This document shows, one piece after another, positions 1-4,486 of a DNA stretch of 5,279 bases. This DNA is from Phycisphaerae bacterium. Its GTDB lineage: Bacteria; Planctomycetota; Phycisphaerae; Sedimentisphaerales; SG8-4. The stretch lies in NCBI GenBank assembly GCA_030614945.1, contig JAUXAH010000153.1, positions 1 through 5,279 on the forward strand, given 5' to 3'. The notes below the pieces were generated by a model. The model saw only the letters and a list, made by a program, of their open reading frames with translations, did not search any database and had not been told where the DNA came from. Positions within the stretch are counted from its first letter, which is position 1; each line of letters starts with the position of its first letter. The position numbers were made by a program, and so were the translations under genes.

Positions 1-38
1 AGAGCGAATTCGTGCAACGCCTAACTATATTTCTCCGC

Positions 39-97
39 GCAATCTGTTTACCCCGTTAGAAATGTACCTTCTCTTTTTCTAACGGGGTGCAATCTGT
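39..97. repeat. Stem-loop flanked by 9-bp direct repeats
   Basis: ACCCCGTTAGAAA (50-62) pairs perfectly with TTTCTAACGGGGT (76-88), giving a 13-bp stem with a 13-nt loop. GCAATCTGT occurs directly on both sides (39-47 and 89-97). The hairpin is not followed by a T-tract on either strand, so it is a poor intrinsic terminator. A perfect hairpin bracketed by short direct repeats resembles a small palindromic insertion with target duplication, but that origin is inference. The related octamers ACCCCGTA and ACCCCGTT recur in tandem near 4011-4026. Confidence 0.7.
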
Positions 98-469
98 GGC
101 TAACAATAACCCAAAACCGCAATTCCCGTCAACACATAAAATTCTGCCCGAAGAGCCTGTCCTGAGCACAGTCGAAGGAGCCTCCACAATTTTGCATTTT
201 ACATTTTAATCTTTAATTTTCCCTCCGCGTCCTCCACGGTTAAATAAATTCGTGTCAATTCGTGGCCAATTTTTCTTTTGTGACTTTTGTACTACTCTGC
301 GAAGTACTCGCTACGTAGCACGAGTGCCTTTTTGTGGCTATTTCCTGTCCTTTAATTTTTGATTTCCTCTCCCCGTCCTCCGCGGCTATTCTCTGCTTTT
401 TCTATCCGCTATCCATCGAAGTCGAAGATCCGGCATCTGTTTGACGGAATCCGGCTTTAGACGGAATCA
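98..469. other. Gene-free stretch of dispersed repeat fragments
   Basis: I find no convincing coding region. The stretch holds a REP-like segment (155-180), the tandem-like AATTCGTG fragment at 247-266 whose inverted near-copy lies at 2599-2618, and GTGGCCAATTTTTCTT at 262-277, which is repeated exactly at 566-581. It also holds an imperfect palindrome at 306-325 (ACTCG, central CTACGTAG, CGAGT) and two similar CGTCCTCC-containing blocks near 229-240 and 376-387. The composition looks like accumulated repeat debris rather than a decayed gene. Confidence 0.6.
155..180. repeat. REP-like dispersed repeat segment
   Basis: The segment from GCCTGTCCTGAG to CGAAGGAG resembles a repeat seen widely in environmental bacterial genomes, usually written as CCTTCGACTGTGCTCAGG on the other strand. 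It contains the small inverted repeat CTGT/ACAG around CCTGAGC. Only one copy is present here, so calling it a dispersed repeat rests on recollection. Confidence 0.4.
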
Positions 470-560
470 CCAGTTACCAGTTACCATTCACCAATCACCA
501 TTTACCAATCACCAACCACGAGTATCCCGCATCGAGCCACGAGTTACGAGCGACGAAACA
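470..560. repeat. Heptad-phased array, 13 units of 7 bp
   Basis: The sequence divides exactly into 13 consecutive degenerate 7-mers. The first seven start with CCA (for example CCAGTTA, CCAATCA). From 519 onward the units mostly start with CGA (for example CGAGTTA, CGAAACA). The 7-bp phase is never broken across 91 bp. Such arrays resemble the short tandemly repeated heptamers described in cyanobacteria and other bacteria. A 7-bp period is incompatible with coding constraint, so the long reading frame crossing it is spurious. Confidence 0.8.
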
Positions 561-610
561 AATCTGTGGCCAATTTTTCTTCGTGACTTGGTGTCTTGGT
601 GGCTAACAAA

Positions 611-757
611 ATTTTCAATCATTTATGCAGGGGGGTGTAAAAAAGTGGTCCAAAAAGTGCGCATTTGTGTTCATTTTTGTTCAAAACGTGCGCATTTGTG
701 TTCATTTTTGCGCTTTTTTACCCCTCTTTTTCCAACTACCTGCGTATTTGATTGATT
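611..757. mobile_element. Possible MITE-like element with imperfect terminal inverted repeats
   Basis: The left end carries CAATCATTTATGCAGG (616-631), followed by GGGGTGTAAAAAAG. The right end, read on the minus strand, carries CAATCAAATACGCAGGTAG (754-736), followed after about 12 bases by GGGGTAAAAAAG. The two ends are therefore imperfect inverted repeats around a core holding two 29-30 bp direct repeats (651-710). It encodes no transposase, so if mobile it would be non-autonomous. Further copies of the end motif occur at 826-841 (minus, degenerate), 5164-5182 and 5248-5266. It could equally be a non-mobile intergenic repeat; target duplications are not evident. Confidence 0.4.
651..710. 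repeat. Two tandem copies of a 31-bp-period repeat
   Basis: GTGCGCATTTGTGTTCATTT followed by TTG appears at 657-679 and again, identically, at 688-710. Including the preceding CAAAA(A/C), the copies match at 28 of 29 positions. The period is 31 bp. Near-identity implies recent duplication or selection for sequence. With two copies and a short spacer this is not a CRISPR array. Confidence 0.85.
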
Positions 758-922
758 TTTTCCTTGCCTAAATCCCCCAGACTAACCCTCCCGACTCATC
801 GACTTGCCGGTGTAGTTCTGAAAAACCTACGTATTTGATTGATTTTCTCCTTGCCTAAATCCCCAAATTTTGGCGTTTTTGAAGTGTTTTTCTTGCCTAA
901 ATCCTCAAATTCTGACGTTTTT
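743..922. repeat. Nested direct repeats (87-bp and 42-bp periods)
   Basis: A 35-bp block starting CGTATTTGATTGATTTT occurs at 743-777 and 830-864 with one mismatch (period 87 bp). Its 3' part, CTTGCCTAAATCC and the following AAATT/GACG-type tail, is duplicated again: 850-880 matches 892-922 at 28 of 31 positions (period 42 bp). The reading frames on both strands here simply reflect these duplications and their lack of stop codons. I do not regard them as genes. Confidence 0.75.
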
Positions 923-1159
923 TCAGGTTTTTTTCGGACTTTTTTTATCAAAGGCCACTCGCTCCCAACCTCAGGCAAAATCCTGCGTTTTCATAAGTGG
1001 CGTCGTGCCATTCACTTGCGCACAGTTCGCATCGACCCAAGAGGAACATCGGGCAGCAGCGATGCGCTCCTAAATCAGGCCTTAAAGCGAATTTGAGGGC
1101 TAAAAAGTTTAGTAATTCATTAATTTTTTGAAAAATTTGTAAAAAATATAATAAAATGC
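923..1159. other. Gene-free upstream stretch, becoming AT-rich
   Basis: No supported gene. The segment 950-1090 is more GC-balanced and contains the inverted pair CGCATCG (1028-1034) and CGATGCG (1060-1066). After about 1100 it becomes strongly AT-rich, as expected just upstream of a promoter. Short reading frames here share their start with the duplicated repeat upstream and show no domain, so I leave them uncalled. Confidence 0.5.
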
Positions 1160-1187
1160 TTGACTTTGTTTGATATTATGTTAAAAT
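1160..1187 (+). promoter_or_regulatory. Sigma70-like promoter for the double-HTH gene
   Basis: TTGACT (1160-1165) is separated by 16 bp from TAAAAT (1182-1187), both close to consensus, and the upstream DNA is AT-rich like an UP element. Transcription would start near 1194, leaving a leader of roughly 105 nt before the GTG at 1300. The leader contains the 17-bp tandem repeats. Confidence 0.6.
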
Positions 1188-1225
1188 ACACCCTGTGTTA
1201 GGTAAATATCTAAACAATTTCGGCA

Positions 1226-1276
1226 GGGCAGCGACGACAAATGGGCAGCGGTAAAAAATGGGCAGTGACGGCAACT
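1226..1276 (+). repeat. Three tandem 17-bp iteron-like repeats in the leader
   Basis: Three units begin with GGGCAG at 1226, 1243 and 1260, exactly 17 bp apart: GGGCAGCGACGACAAAT, a middle unit GGGCAGCGGTAAAAAAT, and GGGCAGTGACGGCAACT. Units 1 and 3 match at 14 of 17 positions, units 1 and 2 at 13 of 17. They lie between the predicted transcription start and the Shine-Dalgarno sequence, which suggests an operator array or an RNA leader element. That role is inference. Confidence 0.7.
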
Positions 1277-1299
1277 TAACCAAGTAAGGGAGACTATCG

Positions 1300-1731
1300 G
1301 TGAAAACCCCCACCGCAAAAATCCTGGAAAGAATGCCGAAAGACGAAAACGAGTATCGCGACAGAATCGATTTGCTGCGCAGCAGGGTGAACCTGCTCAC
1401 CGGAAAAGACAAGCTGCTGATGACAATGTATCTGGAGAACAGCAATAGCTTCCGTCAGATGGCGCGTCTGGCCGGCGTCAACGAGTCAAGAATCGCCCGG
1501 AGGATACATAGAGTTACAAAACGACTCATAGACGGCGAATATATAACCTGCCTGCGAAACCGGGACAAATTCAGCAAGCGTGAGCTGGCCGTCGCGAAAG
1601 ACTACTTTCTGCTGGGGCTATCGATGAAAAAAATCGCGGGCAAACGGCGCTGGAGCTACTATCACGTTCGCAAAACCCTTAAAAAAATCCAACGACTTGT
1701 TACGATAATCGAGACACCCGAGAAAACGTAA
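1300..1731 (+). CDS. Small DNA-binding protein with two helix-turn-helix segments (sigma region 4-like)
   Basis: The 143-residue basic, soluble protein has two HTH-like segments. Residues about 33-78 (core SFRQMARLAGVNESRIARRI) resemble a sigma-factor region 4 or LuxR/Trp-repressor-type HTH. Residues about 91-134 (LGLSMKKIAGKRRWSYYHVR) repeat the pattern. No sigma region 2, ligand domain or membrane segment is visible, so it is more likely a stand-alone regulator than a working sigma factor. I chose the GTG start because AAGGGAG (1286-1292) lies 7 nt upstream; the next candidate, an ATG at codon 12, has no comparable site. It has its own promoter and a leader with 17-bp tandem repeats, which it might bind. 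The ABC-ATPase gene lies 210 bp downstream on the same strand, with a repeat array between. The precise family is not recognised. I am confident it is coding and moderately confident it binds DNA. Confidence 0.8.
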   Translation: MKTPTAKILERMPKDENEYRDRIDLLRSRVNLLTGKDKLLMTMYLENSNSFRQMARLAGVNESRIARRIHRVTKRLIDGEYITCLRNRDKFSKRELAVAKDYFLLGLSMKKIAGKRRWSYYHVRKTLKKIQRLVTIIETPEKT

Positions 1732-1760
1732 AGCCAAAAATGCAAAGCGATAGGGAAATT

Positions 1761-1927
1761 CGAAATACGAAGCACGAAATTCGAAGCACTAATGGTAAAT
1801 CCGAAATTCGAAACAAATTCGAAATTCTAATGTTCAAATGTTCAAAACGCATTGTTTTAGCCATTTGAATTTTGGTTATTAGATATTGTTTTGAATTTCG
1901 ATATTCAATATTCAATATTTGAATTTT
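1761..1927. repeat. Compound heptad-phased repeat with central hairpin
   Basis: The left arm (1761-1843) is built of 7-bp units such as CGAAATA, CGAAGCA and CGAAATT, with a one-base slip near 1802. The right arm (1893-1927) consists of five clean heptads, for example GAATTTC, GATATTC and AATATTC. Between them TTCAAATG (1833-1840) pairs with CATTTGAA (1862-1869), and CAAAAC (1843-1848) faces GTTTTAG (1854-1860), giving a hairpin-like core. The arms are roughly inverted relative to each other. I recall very similar GAAATTCGAAA-type repeats dispersed in many environmental bacterial genomes. Here it fills almost the whole gap before the ATPase gene and ends 4 bp before its Shine-Dalgarno sequence. 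The minus-strand reading frame across it is spurious. Confidence 0.75.
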
Positions 1928-1941
1928 GTTAAAGGAAAGTT

Positions 1942-2583
1942 ATGGCGACATATAGCGTTTCAAAAAGTTTTGGCTGGCAGGGACGGATTACCGAGAAGGC
2001 CGCGCAGGTATGCAGGATGTTCGGCCTGACGGCGGACAGGCTCACTGAAAGGCGCATCACCTATAGCTGCCGGTTGGAAATCAACGATGGTGACATTGTA
2101 TATATCACGGGCCCATCAGGGGCCGGCAAAAGCGTCCTGTTAGGCGAACTGGAAAAATCCATTCCGGCCTCGGACAGGGTGAACTTAGCTGGAATAAAAC
2201 TGCCGAGCGACAAAACCCTGATAGACTGTATTGACGGGGATTTGCTGGGCGGCCTTAGAATGCTCAGCACAGCCGGGCTAAACGATGTCTTCTGTGTTCT
2301 CAACCAACCGGCAAATCTTAGCGATGGTCAAAAATACCGGTTTCGTCTGGCAATGGCATTAGCGGCGGGAAAGAAATTCGTTTTCGCAGATGAATTTTGC
2401 TCGAATCTCGACCGCATTACCGCAGCGGTGATTGCATACAACATACACAAATTTGCAAAACGAAGCGGCGTAACATTTATCTTAGCGGCAAGTCACGAAG
2501 ATATACTGCTGGATTTGTCGCCGGACGTTCTGGTCGTCAAAGAATTGTCCGGCAAAACGGAAGTTGTGTATAAAAAAAATTAA
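1942..2583 (+). CDS. Soluble ABC-type ATPase, COG2401-like
   Basis: The 213-residue protein is a single ABC ATPase domain with no membrane segment. Visible motifs in order: Walker A GPSGAGKS (57-64), signature LSDGQ (126-130, in place of LSGGQ), Walker B FVFADE (146-151, with D150 and the catalytic E151), D-loop SNLD (154-157) and switch histidine in ASHED (H185). Only about 60 residues separate Walker A from the signature, shorter than in transporters, and I cannot place a Q-loop. The LSDGQ-Y-RFRLAMAL run, ADEF-S-LDR and the ending HEDILLDLSPDVLVVK fit my memory of COG2401, ABC ATPases sometimes fused to an acetyltransferase domain. Here the domain stands alone. A transport role is unlikely because no permease is nearby; function is unknown. 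The ATG start is supported by AAAGGA (1931-1936) 5 nt upstream. It may be functionally linked to the HTH gene upstream, but the 210-bp repeat-filled gap argues against a tight operon. Confidence 0.88.
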   Translation: MATYSVSKSFGWQGRITEKAAQVCRMFGLTADRLTERRITYSCRLEINDGDIVYITGPSGAGKSVLLGELEKSIPASDRVNLAGIKLPSDKTLIDCIDGDLLGGLRMLSTAGLNDVFCVLNQPANLSDGQKYRFRLAMALAAGKKFVFADEFCSNLDRITAAVIAYNIHKFAKRSGVTFILAASHEDILLDLSPDVLVVKELSGKTEVVYKKN

Positions 2584-2865
2584 CCGCTGAGGAATATAGC
2601 CACGAATTAACACGAATTAGGGCTGATTTTTGTTTGATGGGAATTGCTGGTTGGGTAGTGTTAGCTACAGATTTCACTGATTGCGCGGAGAAATATAGCA
2701 ACAGAGAGCAAAAAGAGAAAATAATCAATTGCCTCCGGCAAATATTGGCGAACCGGCCGGGGGGTAGCAATTATTCAACGGGAAAGTGAGAATTTGGCAC
2801 AAAAACTGTGATTTTGAGGCTGATAAGTGGGTTTTTGGATGACTAAAATGTTTTTATTTTTTATA
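2584..2865. other. Intergenic stretch with dispersed repeat fragments
   Basis: No gene is supported. GCCACGAATTAACACGAATT (2599-2618) is an inverted copy of 247-266 with one mismatch. ATTGCGCGGAGAAATATAG (2680-2698) is an exact inverted copy of 25-43. TTGCC/GGCAA (2730-2742) forms a short hairpin, and CCGGCCGG (2753-2760) is self-complementary, inside a region where AATAATCAATTGC (2720-2732) can pair imperfectly with GCAATTATT (2767-2775). I see no clear intrinsic terminator with a T-tract for the ATPase gene. Confidence 0.55.
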
Positions 2866-2895
2866 TTGATTTGACCGATGAAAATATTGTATAAT
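2866..2895 (+). promoter_or_regulatory. Sigma70 promoter of the Panacea/MazF-like operon
   Basis: TTGATT (2866-2871) and a perfect TATAAT (2890-2895) are spaced by 18 bp, giving a predicted transcription start near 2902. This places the in-frame ATG at 2878 upstream of the transcript and supports translation from the ATG at 2959. No palindromic operator is obvious within the promoter. Confidence 0.6.
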
Positions 2896-2958
2896 ACTAT
2901 TTGTTGGGTAAGAAGCTTTGTGTTTTTCCCCATATCTGGAAGGGAAACTGAGAGGAAG

Positions 2959-3513
2959 ATGAGGACTTCAGCCAAGCCTATTTCGTTTCCGTACGACCAC
3001 AAGAAAGCTACACAAGCTATTCTTTGGCTACTTCATAAGCACGGTGGCACTTTGAACAAAGTCAAGCTGGTTAAACTTCTTTTTTGGGCAGACAAAAAAC
3101 ACGTGATTCGTTATGGTCGTCCTATTGTCGGTGGTCAATATTATGCTATGCCACACGGCCCAGCTTCTTCAGAATTACTTGACCACATCAATGAGGCATC
3201 GCAGAAGGGCCTTTGTCCGTTTGTTCTGGAGAACAATCTTGTTTTAAGCCAAACATCTGCTAATAAAGATGAGCTTTCTGAGTCTGATATTGAAGTGCTC
3301 AATGCTATTAACCAGCAATATGGCAGTTTTTCTTGGTGGGCTCTCCGCAATCTCTCACATTTATTGGCAGAGTATATTAACAGTTGGCGTGGGAGGTCAG
3401 AAGGCTCAAAGCGACATCCTATAGCCTATAAAGACCTATTTAGGCACGAAAAAGACAAAGCTATGTTAGATATTATCCGCGATGACCAGGAGGCTTGGGC
3501 GGGATTGAAATAA
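2959..3513 (+). CDS. Panacea-domain (DUF4065, SocA/GepA-like) antitoxin-family protein
   Basis: From the ATG at 2959 the protein has 184 residues. The N-terminal part shows the Panacea hallmarks: ATQAILWLLHKHGGTLNKVK leading into KLLFWAD (39-45), then GRPIVGGQYYAMPHGPASSE (53-72). The C-terminal part has LSESDIEVLNAI (107-118), YGSFSWWALRNLSH (121-134) and a final HPIAYKDLF. In the family this domain acts as an antitoxin or proteolysis adaptor and is paired with many unrelated toxins. The frame is open back to an ATG at 2878, but the promoter's TATAAT lies inside that extension, so 2959 is preferred; AGAGGA (2951-2956) sits very close to it. The gene is followed after 15 nt by the MazF-like gene, as in a toxin-antitoxin operon. 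The sequence looks intact. Codon use seems more AT-rich than in the ATPase gene. Confidence 0.85.
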   Translation: MRTSAKPISFPYDHKKATQAILWLLHKHGGTLNKVKLVKLLFWADKKHVIRYGRPIVGGQYYAMPHGPASSELLDHINEASQKGLCPFVLENNLVLSQTSANKDELSESDIEVLNAINQQYGSFSWWALRNLSHLLAEYINSWRGRSEGSKRHPIAYKDLFRHEKDKAMLDIIRDDQEAWAGLK

Positions 3514-3528
3514 TAACGGATTACAACA

Positions 3529-3852
3529 ATGGAATTACCTCCTGAGATTGACGCAAAGCGAGTTATTGTACCAGGAGGAGCTTACCGTAAACTCCACGGA
3601 TATGGCACTGAAACCAAAGGGCCGCAACGTCGTTTCTTTTTTATTCTGAATAAAAACCCTGAGAACGATAAAGACCTTATAGTTGTAACTTCAACACTCC
3701 AAAAAACAAGTAGACGTAGAGCTCGTTATTATAAAGTATTGGTAACGGTTAGCCCAAACGAATACAATTCACTCCCTGAAGAGTCTCTGATAGATTGTAA
3801 TTCAGCCGAAAAAATACCTAAGAGCAATATCGTCAATTGGATAAAAGACTAG
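3529..3852 (+). CDS. MazF/PemK-like toxin-family protein, ended early by an amber codon
   Basis: The 107 residues show a pattern like the small beta-barrel MazF/PemK toxins: GPQRRFFFILN (31-41) as the 'xxxVVLs' strand, LIVVTSTLQK (50-59) as the 'hhVxlTS' strand, then LVTVSPNEYNSLPEESLIDC (71-90), comparable to 'hpFi..dSyVDy'. Family members are usually endoribonucleases neutralised by a partner. Here the neighbour is a Panacea protein 15 nt upstream, and the two are probably cotranscribed. The ATG is preceded only by a weak GGA (3518-3520), so translation may be coupled to the upstream stop. The frame ends at TAG (3850-3852), yet it continues open in frame for 46 codons to a TAA at 3993 with protein-like sequence that fits the missing C-terminus. 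It could therefore be a pseudogene, a recoded gene or a sequencing error. Family assignment is by pattern and is moderately sure. Confidence 0.65.
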   Translation: MELPPEIDAKRVIVPGGAYRKLHGYGTETKGPQRRFFFILNKNPENDKDLIVVTSTLQKTSRRRARYYKVLVTVSPNEYNSLPEESLIDCNSAEKIPKSNIVNWIKD

Positions 3853-3993
3853 AAGATTACGCCATTACCACCGCTTCCTGATAGCGTGCTTAACCGACTC
3901 CGCGATGCCATTAAACATAGCAGCAATCTTAACACAAAGGAAAAACGACTCGTTCTTGGCAGCGATATGAATATTGAACAAGAATCTCAATAA
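3853..3993 (+). pseudogene. In-frame C-terminal continuation of the MazF-like gene beyond the amber codon
   Basis: Directly after TAG the same frame stays open for 46 codons to TAA (3991-3993). It encodes PLPPLPDSVLNRLRDAI, then NLNTKEKRLVLG. A proline-rich link, an amphipathic 'SVLNRLRDAIK' helix and an 'LNTKEKRLVL' ending match my recollection of the C-termini of longer PemK/MazF-like proteins of about 150 residues. With the stop read as an amino acid the product would be 154 residues. No Shine-Dalgarno or good start codon precedes this part, so it is not an independent gene. Confidence 0.55.
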
Positions 3994-4138
3994 TCGTCAA
4001 TCTCCATACAACCCCGTAACCCCGTTCTGTGTATCTTTACTCATCTTTTGGTTTCTTGTGTGGCTTTTGCATCTTCCTTGGCCTTTTTAGCTGCCGCTTT
4101 CCGCCTCTAATGCTGTGTTACGTGCCGATTGATGGATG
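3994..4138. other. Convergent junction between two operons
   Basis: This 145-bp gap separates the end of the plus-strand toxin frame from the minus-strand peptidase. I see no clean bidirectional terminator. On the minus strand two overlapping frames encode lysine-rich tails. One is 4044-4106 (21 codons, ending in TGA at 4041-4043). The other is in the same frame as the peptidase beyond its TGA and a later TAA. Either could be the debris of a lost peptidase C-terminus. The tandem octamers ACCCCGTA and ACCCCGTT lie near 4011-4026. Confidence 0.4.
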
Positions 4139-4486
4139 TCATTCCTGCCCCGCATCGAAGTGTGGGGTAAACTCCAGCTTACTAAAATAAAGCTTATGAA
4201 GGACTATATGGCCAAGTTCATGAGCCAAGGTAAAGCGGTATCGGAAATACCTCTTTTTGTAGACAAGCTCATCAACATAAATCGCAGTGCAATCTGACGA
4301 GCAATAACCGTCGGTATCCGCCAGGTCCTGTAAGCCTGGAGTTGGGACTATGTCAATTCGAAGCTTAGGATCGATTACGTATTCGATGTTGATAGGAATA
4401 GAGATAAGTTGATTTTGCTTCAAGAAGGAACCAGCCACTGAAGCTATGTATGCATCATTCAAATAGGGAACGTTCAAGTTAATCAT
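4139..4486 (-). CDS. ImmA/IrrE-type zinc metallopeptidase, C-terminally truncated
   Basis: The 115 residues match the N-terminal half of ImmA/IrrE family peptidases: INIEYVIDPKLRIDIVPTPG (32-51), GYCSSDCTAIYVDELVY (60-76), then RYRFTLAHELGHIVLHK (82-98) with the HExxH zinc motif HELGH at 89-93. Intact members run on for another 100 or more residues. They supply a third metal ligand, usually a glutamate in an 'EwqA..FA..llmP'-like helix, which is absent here. The frame stops with TGA just where many relatives have '-EWK', consistent with a Trp TGG to TGA change, but the following sequence does not restore a domain, so DNA has probably been lost too. ImmA-type peptidases cleave a partner HTH repressor. 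The ATG overlaps the HTH gene's stop codon in TAATG, implying translational coupling. It is probably inactive; the fold assignment is confident. Confidence 0.8.
   Translation of the reverse strand: MINLNVPYLNDAYIASVAGSFLKQNQLISIPINIEYVIDPKLRIDIVPTPGLQDLADTDGYCSSDCTAIYVDELVYKKRYFRYRFTLAHELGHIVLHKLYFSKLEFTPHFDAGQE

Noticed and set aside
651..710. Possible CRISPR-like repeat pair
   Set aside because: There are only two copies with an effective spacer of about 2-8 bp, and no cas genes are nearby.
441..755. Plus-strand open frame of 104 codons
   Set aside because: It starts with TTG without a ribosome binding site, crosses the 7-bp heptad array and the 31-bp duplication, and shows no domain. It is open by chance of repeat composition.
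796..1096. Overlapping open frames on both strands
   Set aside because: Their sequence is the translation of duplicated intergenic blocks (850-880 and 892-922). There is no ribosome binding site, no domain, and frames on both strands are equally open.
1700..1915. Minus-strand open frame of 71 codons
   Set aside because: It lies almost wholly within the compound AT-rich heptad repeat and antisense to the end of a real gene.
2887..2895. TTGTATAAT in the Panacea promoter matching half of the XRE operator
   Set aside because: The match is mostly the -10 box itself and the second half-site is absent, so cross-regulation by the XRE protein is not supported.
2537..3002. Minus-strand open frames upstream of the Panacea gene
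   Set aside because: They overlap dispersed repeats, the Panacea promoter and the ATPase 3' end, and show no recognizable protein features.
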